Origin: Symbiodinium natans | Taxonomy: Eukaryota; Sar; Dinophyceae; Suessiales; Symbiodiniaceae | Direction: 5' to 3' | Assembly (NCBI GenBank): GCA_905221605.1 | Contig: CAJNDS010002247.1 | Coordinates: forward strand, 1 to 64,000 | DNA: 64,000 bases | Shown here: positions 40,399 through 50,096 of the stretch, one piece after another | Layout of the letters: each line of letters begins with the position of its first letter | How positions within the stretch are numbered: position 1 is the stretch's first letter | The notes under the pieces: generated by a model | What the model saw: only the letters and a program-made list of their open reading frames with translations | Databases searched by the model: none | Told to the model about the DNA's origin: nothing | Translations under genes and position numbers: made by a program

Positions 40399-40473
40399 CG
40401 TGCGCCGCATGAGGTCGGCCTCAACGTTGGCTCCCGCCTCTGCCAGCGACGTCTTGATGGCCTTGGCGAAGCG
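40399..40473 (-). CDS. Candidate helical coding exon
   Basis: Minus strand: CCTAAG| acceptor, exactly 75 nt, ACG|GTTTAGGG donor in which the array supplies the GT, phase 0 to 0. The peptide begins RFAKAIKTSLAEAGANVEAD and ends LMRRT. Amphipathic, with high third-position GC. Classic arrangement between C- and G-type arrays. Confidence 0.6.
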
Positions 40474-40878
40474 CTTAGGTTCCAGTGGGCTTGGGGACTT
40501 TGGGTTCCGGGTTCCGGGTTTAGGGTTTAGGGTTTAACAAGTTGAGTGTTTCAGCAGTTCCTCAACCGGATGTACGGGGTTGGTGCCAACAATGTCAAGT
40601 ACCAGTTTCACTAACCCTCGAGTGCCCTGAACCCTGCAAGGCTCGAATCGTCTTGGGGGAATCATCACAGGAACAGTGCAAAGAGATTTCCTCTAAGTCC
40701 GGCTATGCTTACTTTGTAGAACCAGTCCTCTTTTTCGGCTTTGGAATGCACAATCAGGGCCAACCCCAAACCCCAAACCCTAAACCCCAAACCCCAAAAC
40801 ACTATGGGGACCACTCCTCAGGGCCCCAAAAGTTGACGGCAGTTCTGCGCTTGAAGCAAGGCCAACCCATGCAAGTGA

Positions 40879-40902
40879 CCCCCCCCCCCCCCCCCCCCCC
40901 GC
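40879..40902. repeat. Poly-C run
   Basis: Uninterrupted run of more than 20 C. Similar runs lie at 7124, 20441, 27453, 48633, 49865 and 49927. Confidence 0.95.
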
Positions 40903-41099
40903 AAACAAATAAAAACATCATGAAAGTGAAAGTGGGCCTCAGATAGGGTTTAGGGATTGGGGTTTTATTCGGGTTGGGGTTAGGGTTTAGGGTTTAGGGT
41001 TTGGGGTTTAGGGTTTAGGGCTTTAAAGTTCAGGGTTGAGTGGCCACCATAAAGCCAGGTTGCCGCCAGCAGGCGCCGCGCGCCGCATGCTGCGCCTAC

Positions 41100-41130
41100 C
41101 TTGCGTTTCTGGGAGCACTAGATGTGGTTC
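41100..41130 (-). CDS. Candidate micro-exon
   Basis: Minus strand: CTTAG|GAA acceptor, EPHLVLPETQ plus 1 nt, CAAG|GTAGGC donor. Only ten codons, so it could be chance. Confidence 0.3.
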
Positions 41131-41243
41131 CTAAGATTTAGAGCTCAGTTTAGAGTTTAGGATTTAGGATTTAGGGTTTAGGGTTTAAGGTTTAGGGAGG
41201 CTCATTCGAACCTCCTTAGAAGTACCCACGAACCTCCAAGTCG

Positions 41244-41561
41244 ATGTGCAATTCCCGAGCTTCTGCTCCCTTTTGGGGTTCCTGTGATTATACAGAGCTA
41301 GAGGTTTGCAAAGGGCACCCACAAATTACTTGGATCAATGTTAAGATTGATCCCGCAAAGGTGCAGCTGAGCAAGCCAAAATCGCTTGGGGTATCCGGTC
41401 CAACAGGACTCATGGACGTCGAAACCGACTCCTTGCCCTTTTGCTTCTTGAGAAGCAATGTCCAACAATTACACGACATCGACAGCCACGAAAGATTCCT
41501 GCCTCCCATAGGCAACAGAATCCGGTCTCATGCCGTGCAGCCGACACTACACAAAGATTAG
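41244..41561 (+). CDS. Unassigned open frame, plus strand
   Basis: 105-codon frame ending at TAG (41559-41561). It includes ELEVCKGHPQITWINVKIDP and later RFLPPIGNRIRSHAVQP. Many codons begin with a purine, and it is less GC-rich than the exon islands. No start ATG is certain (ATG at 41244 follows CCAAG|TCG). The opposite strand is open for 75 codons. Possibly a gene in the other orientation, possibly chance. Confidence 0.3.
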   Translation: MCNSRASAPFWGSCDYTELEVCKGHPQITWINVKIDPAKVQLSKPKSLGVSGPTGLMDVETDSLPFCFLRSNVQQLHDIDSHERFLPPIGNRIRSHAVQPTLHKD

Positions 41562-42519
41562 CATCAATGACCTCGAGTCTCTATAAGGACAACCTCTGAA
41601 CACACAACCCCCCAAGCCCGAATGCCCACAGAAACCTCAACCCTGAACCCAAGAAGTTCGGTGCTTCGGTGGTTCAGAGTACACCCTCTGTAAACCCTCC
41701 TAAGCCCCAAAACGAGGAACCCTCCGGTCCCACATGAGCCCGCGACATACGCAGAGATCACAGGGACGCCGGCAAAGGTCGGCATGACGCGCACAGCGTC
41801 GTAGCCGAAATCAACCTCGCCACGGTGTGTTGGCCTCACACCGGCCCCTGACGCCTAGATGCCCCAAGCCTAAAAACCCGTCCATGCCCACCTCCGGCGC
41901 GAAGCCCGAAGTGGAGACCCTTCCCTCCCCCCTCAATAGCAAACCTGCAACTTCGAGACGCCGAATGTAGAAGAAAAGAGGTTCTTGACTTCCTTCTGTC
42001 CTCATATTGCGTGTATGATTCCGTGCGACGACACGATGGACGGAGGCCTCACCCAAGGCATACCTTTGCACCCCCCAAAAAAATCGTTTCAGATTAGTCA
42101 AAGCCAAGGAGCAACTAGGCCCGAATGTAGCCCAGTCCTGGGCGAACAGCTTCCGGCATGTGCTGCCCAAACCTAAAACCCTCAGAAGCTATGCAAAATG
42201 AGATGCCATGATATCCTAGCCCTAAGCTTTCACTGGCGCATCTAGGTTTAGGGTTTAGGCTTTAAGGTTTAGGGGCTCAACTAGAACTGTTCTGACGGCT
42301 TAAGGTTAAGTTTAGGGTAGTACGATTCTGGAACCAAATAGGACCCGAACTCAAGGAAACTTTCGTCCCTGGCCTATTCAAACAGAAGCCTGCGTCAAGA
42401 AACTGGATGTTCAACCGAGTTTAGCAGTTCAGCGCTTAGGATCAAGGACTGCGATGCTGTCGCATTCAACGACTCTTCCTTGATGAAGTATGGCATGTAA
42501 ACCCCCCCCCCCGTGTGCA
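41562..42519. other. Stretch without recognised exons
   Basis: Minus frames 41564-41839 and 41811-42170 have no splice support. Few telomere-like units occur (42246-42275 only). A C-run at 42502-42512 precedes the terminal inverted repeat at 42520. Confidence 0.35.
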
Positions 42520-42546
42520 GCTTAAATAGGGTTTATTTGGAAGCTG
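42520..42546 (+). repeat. Left terminal inverted repeat
   Basis: Exact reverse complement of 48603-48629. A diverged internal copy in inverted orientation lies at 42600-42627 (CAACTTCCAAATAGACCC). Confidence 0.9.
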
Positions 42547-42651
42547 GCACTCGTGTTCACAAGAGGAAAAAAGGCCCCAAAACGTATACTTATTTACAAG
42601 AGCCAACTTCCAAATAGACCCTATTTTAGGTCCTAGGGGGGGTCCCAGGCC

Positions 42652-43796
42652 TGAATTAAATATGAATGCCCCGATTTAAATATGAATATTTAATTCTGGA
42701 GCTTCATATTTAAATTATTTAATTCGGGCCCGGGAATTAAATAATTTAAATAATTTAAATAATTTAAATAATTTAAATCCGGGAGGGGGGGGGGGCCGGG
42801 CCTCCTTTTGCAGGAGGAATTTAAATAATTTAAATATGAAGGCCCCGAATTAAATATTCATATTTAAATCGAGGCCTTCATATTTAAATTATTTAATTCC
42901 TCCTGGGGGAGGAGGCCCGCCCCCCCCCCCTCCAGGATTTAAATTATTTAAATTATTTAAATTATTTAAATTATTTAAATTATTTAATTCCCGGGCCCGA
43001 TTTAAATAATTTAAATATGAAGGCCACGATTTGAATATGAATATTTAATTCGGGAGCTTCATATTTAAATTATTTAATTCGGGCCCGGGAATTACATAAT
43101 TGAAATAATTTAAATAATTTAAATTATTTAATTCGGGGCCTTCATATTTAAATTATTTAATTCCTCCTGGGGGAGGAGGCCCGCCCCCCCCCCTCCAGGA
43201 TTTAAATTATTTAAATTATTTAAATTATTTAATTCCCGGGCCCGAATTAAATAATTTAAATATGAAGCTCCAGAATTAAATATTCATATTTAAATCGTGG
43301 CCTTCATATTTAAATTATTTAAATCGGGCCCGGGAATTAAATAATTTAAATAATTTAAATAATTCAAATAATTTAAATAATTTAAATCCGGGAAGGGCCT
43401 CCTTTTGCAGGAGGAATTAAATAATTTAAATATGAAGGCCCCGAATTAAATATTCATATTTAAATCGAGGCCTTCATATTTAAATTATTTAATTCCTCCT
43501 GGGGGAGGAGGCCCGCCCCCCCCCCTCCAGGATTTAAATTATTTAAATTATTTAAATTATTTAATTCCCGGGCCCGATTTAAATAATTTAAATATGAAGG
43601 CCACGATTTAAATATGAATATTTAATTCGGGAGCTTCATATTTAAACTATTTAAATCGGGCCCGGCCCACCGGGCCCCCTCCCTCTCCCAGAATTAAATA
43701 ATTTAAATAATTTATATCCTGAACACCCCTTTCGGATTGAAATTATTTAAATTATTTAATTCCGGGGGGGGGCCTGGTCGGGCCTGGCCCCCCCCC
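42652..43796. repeat. AT-rich multi-palindrome region (ATTTAAAT/GGCC modules)
   Basis: Runs of AATTTAAATAATTTAAAT alternate with GC-rich modules (CTCCTGGGGGAGGAGG, CCCGGGCCCG, GAAGGCCCCGAATT). GAAGGCC...GGCCTTC and CTCC...GGAG pairs create many nested inverted repeats, and the modules recur at about 42.80, 43.15 and 43.40 kb. Non-coding. Further AT modules recur at 44236-44320. Confidence 0.93.
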
Positions 43797-44138
43797 GATT
43801 TAGTATCGGGGAATTGAAAGATTGATTTCATGTCAATGTCCAGGAACCCGATTTGGCCAAATTTTGCCGGGCAGCCTCCGGTCAAAATTTGGCCAAATCG
43901 AGCCGCGCCTTTCTGAAGGCCCGAGATTATTTTAAACTATCGCGGCTCGATTTGGCCAAATTTTGCCGGGCAGCCTCCGGGCAAAATTTGGCCAAATCGG
44001 GCTGCCCTTTGTATGCCATGAGAAATGCGCGGCTCGATTTGGCCAAATTTTGCCCGGAGGCTGCCCGGCAAAATTCGGCCAAATCGGGCCCCTGGACATT
44101 GAAATGAAATCAATTTTTCAATTCCCCGATACTAAATC
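43797..44138. repeat. 342-bp nested foldback (GATTTAGTATCGGGG ends)
   Basis: The outer arms (43797-43846 and 44091-44138; GATTTAGTATCGGGGAATTG and its complement) pair almost fully. Inside lie three smaller palindromes of GATTTGGCCAAATTTTGCC type around a GCAGCCTCCGG core, the third with its core inverted. The plus frames here (43853-44229) are explained by the palindromes. Confidence 0.9.
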
Positions 44139-44240
44139 ACGAGCCCGGGCCTCCCCCTCAACACTAAATTACGAGCCCGGGCCTCCCCCCAATACTGAAT
44201 TACGAGCACGGGCCTCCCCCCAATACTAAAGTACGAGCCG
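44139..44240. repeat. Short tandem ACGAGCCCGGGCCTCCCCCC repeat
   Basis: Four copies of an approximately 31-bp unit (ACGAGCCCGGGCCTCCCCC plus CAATACTAAATT). Confidence 0.9.
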
Positions 44241-44333
44241 GGGAATTAAATAATTTAAATAATTTAAATGCCCGGACGCCCCCCCTGGGGTATTTAAATT
44301 ATTTAAATTATTTAATTCCTGACCCCCCAACCC

Positions 44334-45646
44334 CGACCCGCAAATGTTGTTCCTACCCTTTTCCGTTGTGTGTGGTATTTGCAGGACTTTTGCAGGGTGC
44401 CAAGCATATCCCGGCAAATTTTGACCCGCAAATGTTGTTCCTACCCTTTTTCGTTTTGTGTGGTATTTGCAGGACTTTTGCAGGGTGCCAAGGGAATCCC
44501 GGCAAATTTTGACCCGCAAATGTTGTTCCTACACTATTCCGATTTGTGTGGCATTTGCAGGGCTTTCGCAGGGTGCCAAGGGGATCCCGGCAAATTTTGA
44601 CCCGCAAATGTTGTTCCTACCCTTTTCCGTTTTGTGTGGCATTTGCAGGACTTTTGCAGGGTGCCAAGGGGATCCCGGCAAATTTTGACCCGCAAATGTT
44701 GTTCCTACCCTTTTTCGTTTTGTGTGGTATTTGCAGGACTTTTGCAGGGTGCCAAGGGAATCCCGGCAAATTTTGACCCGCAAATGTTGTTCCTACCCTA
44801 TTCCGATTTGTGTGGCATTTGCAGGACTTTTGCAGGGAGCCAAGGGGATCCCGGCAAATTTTGACCCGCAAATGTTGTTCCTACCCTTTCCGTTTTGTGT
44901 GGTATTTGCAGGACTTCTGCAGGGTGCCAAGGGGATCCCGGCAAATTTTGACCCGCAAATGTTGTTCCTACCCTTTTCCGTTTTGTGTGGTATTTGCAGG
45001 ACTTTTGCAGGGTGCCAAGGGGATCCCGGCAAATTTTGACCCGCAAATGTTGTTCCTACCCTTTTCCGTTCTGTGTGGCATTTGCAGGACTTTTGCAGGG
45101 TGCCAAGGGGATCCCGGCAAATTTTGACCCGCAAATGTTGTTCCTACCCTTTTCCGTTTTGTGTGGTATTTGCAGGACTTTTGCAGGGTGCCAAGGGGAT
45201 CCCGGCAAATTTTGACCCGCAAATGTTATTCCTACCCTTTTCCATTTTGTGTGGTATTTGCAGGACTTTTGCAGGGTGCCAAGGGGATCCCGGCAAATTT
45301 TGACCCGCAAATGTTGTTCCTACCCTTTTCCGTTTTGTGTGGTATTTGCAGGACTTTTGCAGGGTGCCAAGGGGATCCCGGCAAATTTTGACCCGCAAAT
45401 GTTGTTCCTACCCTTTTCCGTTTTGTGTGGCATTTGCAGGACTTTTGCAGGGTGCCAAGGGGATCCCGGCAAATTTTGACCCGCAAATCTTGTTCCTACC
45501 CTTTTCCGTTTTGTGTGGTATTTGCAGGACTTTTGCAGGGTGCCATGGGGATCCCGGCAAATTTTGACCCGCAAATGTTGTTCCTACCCTTTTCCGTTTT
45601 GTGTGGTAGTTGCAGGACTTTTGCAGGGTGCCAAGGGGATCCCGGT
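44334..45646 (+). repeat. 88-bp satellite, about 15 tandem copies
   Basis: The unit runs from GACCCGCAAATGTTGTTCC through GGTGCCAAGGGGATCCCGG to AAATTTT. The period is 88 bp throughout except one 87-bp copy near 44890 that lost a T. Copies differ by only a few substitutions, most in the first six copies, so the array is young. Long open frames on both strands with 88-bp offsets are pure repeat artefacts (88 is not a multiple of three, so successive copies shift frame). Confidence 0.97.
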
Positions 45647-46073
45647 CTCCTGTCTTCATTTCTCCTCCATGATTTTCATTGCTCTTCCCATGAAAATTGC
45701 TTCCTTTTGATCTCTCCTCTCTCCTTTCTCTCTCCCTTCTCTTCTCTTGTTCTCTTTTGAATCTCAAAATCACACCAAAGGAAGCTTCTTTTCCTTATTG
45801 CATGAAAAAGAAAAACAAGAAAAGAGATAGGTAAAGACACGGAAGAGCTCCACTGCCTATTGTTTCATTCCCTTTCCTCTCTTTCTATGTGTTGTTTTCC
45901 TTGTCGTTTCAGAAAGCTAGCAAAATAAGGGCAAGGGGGCTTCCTGAAGAGGAGAGAGGGCACCTATTTTTTTAATTGTAGAGGGGAAAGCGAGAGACAA
46001 GGAAGGGAGAGATGATAGATAAAGAAGAGTGCTATCCGTCTCCTTGTTTCTTGTGTCTTCTCTTCTTTTCAGT
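45647..46073. repeat. Pyrimidine/purine-skewed module A, copy 1
   Basis: About 426 bp, nearly identical to 47550-47975. Begins CTCCTGTCTTCATTTCTC and ends TCTTCTCTTCTTTTCAGT, with strong strand asymmetry (C/T-rich then A/G-rich). The Ser/Leu/Phe- and Lys/Glu/Arg-rich frames follow from base skew. Confidence 0.9.
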
Positions 46074-46440
46074 TCATCATATTCCCCTTTTCGGCCTGTC
46101 TCTTCTGCTCTTTTCCTTACCCTTCTCCTTTTCAAGTTCTTCCAATTTAGTTTTTCTGTTTCGAAAAGAAAGAGGGAAGGGAGAGAGAAGGGCGAGAGGA
46201 TAGATAAAGAAGAGTGCCATCTTCTTTGCGCCTTGTTTTGTCTCTCCATCTTCTTTGTTCATCTCTCTTCTATTCTTTTCTTGGCTCTTCCCATTAGAAT
46301 TGTGTTCCTTTTATCTCTGCTCTCTCCTTCTCTTTCCCTTGTCTTCTCCTGTTCCCCTTTAAATGACAAAAACACAAGAAAGGAAGAAGAGGGGAATGGA
46401 GGCCCTTTTCCTGTATTCTCCTGTTGCAATGAATAAGGAA
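46074..46440. repeat. Pyrimidine/purine-skewed module B, copy 1
   Basis: Starts CATCATATTCC, contains TTTCGGCCTGTCTCTTCTGC and the word CCTTTAAATGACAAAA. Related to 46799-47300 and 47990-48520. Confidence 0.85.
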
Positions 46441-46798
46441 AAGAGCATAGGAGATAAGGAAGGGAATTGAAAAGAAAATGGGCGATCGGGTGTCCTTTTT
46501 GCTAGTTTTCTGCATCTTCAAGGAAGAAAAAAGGACACCCGCCCAAGAAGGAAAAGTAACTTAAGAGATAGGGAGGAAATTGAAGAGCTCCTCTCTTTAC
46601 CTAGTCATTCCCTGTCCTCTCTTCTTATCTGTTGTTTGTCTTATTCGCTTCAAAAAGCAAAATAAGGGAAAGGCGATTTCCTGAAGAGGAAGAAGGGCGC
46701 CTACCTGTGAATAGCAAGATTGATTTTTCTAATTAGGGAGAGACTTGCCCCGCCTGAGCCTCCCTGGCCTGCTTGTTGTGGCCACATACAGTTGCGCT

Positions 46799-47300
46799 TC
46801 CAGCAAAATGGCATCCTTGTTATCTCGTCTCACTTCTCTTTCCCTTCTCTCCTTCTGTTTCCTTTTGACTGATAAACCACAAGAAAGGAACTTGTGTGAT
46901 AAGGCAGTGGAAGGGTAAGCAGAGGGTGACTCCTGGCGCGTGGACCGGTCCATACTTCATCATACCCCTCCTCTCGGCCTATCTCTTCTGTTCCTTTCCT
47001 TACCCTTCTCCTTCTCATAGTTCTTCCTTTTTGTTTTCTTATTTCGAAAAGAAAGAGGGAAGGGAGAGAGAAGGGAGAGAGGATAGATAAAGAAGAGTGC
47101 CATCTTCTCTGCGCCTTGTTTTGTCTCTCCCACTTCTCTATTCATCTCTCTTCTATTCTTTTCTTTGCTCTTCCCATTAACAATGCAATCCTTTTGTCTC
47201 TCCTCTCTCCTTCTCTCTCCCTTCTCTTCTCCTGTTCCCCTTTAAATGACAAAAGCGCAAGAAAGGAAGAACAAGAGGGGAATGGAGGCCATGTTCCTTT
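46799..47300. repeat. Pyrimidine/purine-skewed module B, copy 2
   Basis: Carries an additional leader (CTTGTGTGATAAGGCAGTGG) shared with copy 3, then the same body as copy 1. Confidence 0.85.
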
Positions 47301-47549
47301 CTTTTCCAATGGATGGGGAAAGCGAGCGGGGTTGGCTCCTTGTCCGTAGACCCTCCCCATGCTGCAGCAAATCCCTCCTCTCGCCCTATCGCCTCTGTTC
47401 TTTTCCTTGTTCCCAAACGGAAAAAGAAAACGGGTTCCTTTACATGTTCATTGTTCTTCCTTTTGTTTTTATTTGAAAGGGAAAGATAAGAAAGAGAGGA
47501 AAGAAGAAAACGAGCACCATCTTCTCTTTGCCTGATTTTGCACCTCCCT

Positions 47550-47975
47550 CTCCTGTCTTCATTTCTCTTCCATGATTTTCATTGCTCTTCCCATGAAAAT
47601 TGCTTCCTTTTGATCTCTCCTCTCTCCTTTCTCTCTCCCTTCTCTTCTCTTGTTCTCTTTTGAATCTCAAAATCACACCAAAGGAAGCTTCTTTTCCTTA
47701 TTGAATGAAGAAGAAAAAGAAGAAAAGAGATAGGTAAAGACACTGAAGAGCTCCACTGCCTATTGTTTCATTCCCTTTCCTCTCTTTCTATGTGTTGTTT
47801 TCCTTGTCGTTTCAGAAAGCTAGCAAAATAAGGGCAAGGGGGCTTCCTGAAGAGGAGAGGGCACCTATTTGTTTTAATTATAGAGGGAAAAGCGAGAGAC
47901 AAGGAAGGGAGAGATGATAGATAAAGAAGAGTGCTATCCGTCTCCTTGTTTCTTGTGTCTTCTCTTCTTTTCAGT
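47550..47975. repeat. Pyrimidine/purine-skewed module A, copy 2
   Basis: Direct duplicate of 45647-46073 with few differences (for example a 2-bp shorter GA run near 47860). Confidence 0.9.
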
Positions 47976-47989
47976 ACCCCTCCAGAAAA

Positions 47990-48520
47990 TTCAAATGGCC
48001 TCCTTGTTGTCTCTCCTCTCTCACTTCCCTTGCCCTTCTCTCCTTCTGTTACCTTTTAACTAATAAAACACAAGAAAGGAACTTGTATGATAAAGCAGTG
48101 GAAGGGTAAGCAGAGGGTGACTCCTTGCGCGTGGACCTTGCCCATACTTCATCATATCCCTCTTTTCGGCCTGTCTCTTCTGCTCTTTTCCTTACCCTTC
48201 TCCTTTTCAAGTTCTTCCTTTTTAGTTTTTCTGTTTCGAAAAGAAAGAGGGAAGGGAGAGGGAAGGGAGAGAGGATAGATAAAGAAGAGTGCCATCTTCT
48301 TTGCGCCTTGTTTTGTCTCTCCATCTTCTTTGTTCATCTCTCTTCTATTCTTTTCTTGGCTCTTCCCATTAAAATTGTGTTCCTTTTATCTCTCCTCTCT
48401 CCTTCTCTTTCCCTTCTCTTCTCCTGTTCCCCTTTAAATGACAAAAACACAAGAAAGGAAGAACAAGAGGGGAATGGAGGCCCTTTTCCTGTATTCTCCT
48501 GTAAAGAAAAGAGGATAGGA
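47990..48520. repeat. Pyrimidine/purine-skewed module B, copy 3
   Basis: Leader plus body as in copy 2, with sequence closer to copy 1 in the body. The order A-B-(B)-A-B shows duplication of a larger A+B segment. Confidence 0.85.
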
Positions 48521-48602
48521 GATAAGGAAGGGAATTGAGGAGCTCCTTTCGCTACTTTCTTATGCCCTTTCCTTTGTATCTACCACACAAAAACACGACT
48601 CT

Positions 48603-48629
48603 CAGCTTCCAAATAAACCCTATTTAAGC
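48603..48629 (-). repeat. Right terminal inverted repeat
   Basis: Exact reverse complement of 42520-42546, followed outside by CCACCC and a long C-run. Confidence 0.9.
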
Positions 48630-48723
48630 CACCCACCCCCCCCCCCCCCCCCCCCCCCCGCCCCCCATGGCGCGAAGAGACCCCTCACCCTAGTTGAGCA
48701 TAGGCCCTGAAAGCCACCTTTAC

Positions 48724-48906
48724 GCTGGAGGGCTGGAGGGCTGGAGGGCTTAATCCTGGAGGGCTGGAGGGCTGGAGGGCTGGAGGGCTTAATCCTGGAG
48801 GGCTGGAGGGCTGGAGGGCTGGCTGGAGGGCTGGAGGGCTGGCTGGAGGGCTGGAGGGCTGGCTGGAGGGCTGGAGGGCTGGAGGGCTGGAGGGCTGGAG
48901 GGCTGG
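48724..48906. repeat. (CTGGAGGG)n minisatellite
   Basis: About 20 copies of the octamer, interrupted twice by CTTAATCC and three times by a CTGG dropout. Open on the minus strand as a Pro/Ser/Leu/Gln repeat, an artefact. Confidence 0.96.
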
Positions 48907-50043
48907 AGAAAGCAAAGGGTTGGTCAGGTTGAATAAGAAATGTTTTCAAGACTCTCGCCTCAAATCTACCTTTCTTAATACATCTGCCTGGTTAAGAAAT
49001 GTCCCAGACTCTGGTGGACCTTCGAACCTTTCTTATCATAAGTTTTGACCGTAGTTGAACACAAAAAAACCCCCTTGTAAGCCGCCCAAAATCCTTAACC
49101 CAGGCCCCAGGAGTCTTCGAAGAGACACCCTGCAAGCCATGTGGCAGATAGAGTGGGACCACCAGCTCCAAGGTGAAGCAAACCGCAGGGACATTGAACC
49201 TCAGGTGTGACTCCTTGTAGTTGAGCTGCCAGAAACCAAGGCTGGGAGTTGATATTTTTGTGGGGGGGGGGGGGGGGGGTTCTCTAAAAATGGTCCCTAG
49301 ATGGGGGGCTCTCAGGGATACCCCCCTGCGATCATCAAGCTGCCGTGGCTATATGGGGGGGGGGGGGGGTTTCCGACATTTAGGGTTCCCGTTGTGGGCG
49401 TTCCTATGATGTAGAGTATACTCTATGTGGGGGATCCCTATACAAGGGGAACAGATCAACGAAACCCCTATAGTTGCGATATACCCATATTTTTGGACTG
49501 CACAATTCCAACCGCGTTGCAGCTTGAAAAGCGCGAAGGAGAGAGCTGACCTGCCCCCCGCGGTCTAGGGATTAGGGTCTAGAATTTAGGGTTCGGCATA
49601 GTGACCAGAATCCTAAAACACGTCCGGATGTGGACGCTGGGCTGTTGGTGAGCATTGCAAAGAAAGTATGTAAATCTTTGGGGAACGGAACTGCTTTAAG
49701 AAACTTCCTAAGCCAATACCCTATCTAAGGGGTAGATTGGGCTTCCTTTTTCCCCGCGATTCTCGCAACCATGACCCAACTCTAAACCCTGAACCGCAAC
49801 CCCAACACCCCAGATCCTCAACTCCGATTTAGGGTCTAGGGAAGAAGGTAGCACTCCTCAGTTCCCCCCCCCCCCCCCCCCGCCTCCTAAAACCCCTGAA
49901 CCCTAAAACCCTAAACCCCTAAACCCCCCCCCCCCCCCCCCCCCCTGTAGCGCGCCGGAAGGATGTCGAGGAGTAGACAGCATCGCAGACCACCACCCGA
50001 CGATCTTTGGGGCTGAGGTGCAGATGCTGGAAAAATATCCTCG

Positions 50044-50046
<3 letters not shown>

Positions 50047-50094
<48 letters not shown>
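50047..50094. repeat. (GT)n microsatellite
   Basis: About 24 uninterrupted GT dinucleotides. Confidence 0.97.

Positions 50095-50096
<2 letters not shown>

Larger units (their letters stand above)
42520..48629. mobile_element. 6.1-kb repeat block bounded by perfect 27-bp terminal inverted repeats
   Basis: The left end (42520-42546) and right end (48603-48629) are exact reverse complements over 27 bp (GCTTAAATAGGG... / ...CCCTATTTAAGC), with weaker pairing for about 20 bp further in. Poly-C lies outside both ends. The inside holds AT-rich palindromes, a nested foldback, an 88-bp satellite and pyrimidine-rich duplications, with no transposase recognised. No telomere-like array lies inside, unlike either flank. 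A large non-autonomous element is the simplest reading. No target-site duplication was identified. Confidence 0.65.

Noticed and set aside
44226-45773. Family of 76-121-codon open frames spaced by 88 bp
   Set aside because: They are the 88-bp satellite read on both strands; offsets equal the repeat period.
45408-48538. Ser/Leu/Phe-rich frames resembling membrane or signal peptides
   Set aside because: They arise from C/T-rich strand skew of duplicated modules; the complementary strand gives Lys/Glu/Arg-rich frames of equal length.
48620-48949. Pro/Ser/Leu/Gln repeat protein
   Set aside because: Translation of the CTGGAGGG minisatellite; several frames open.
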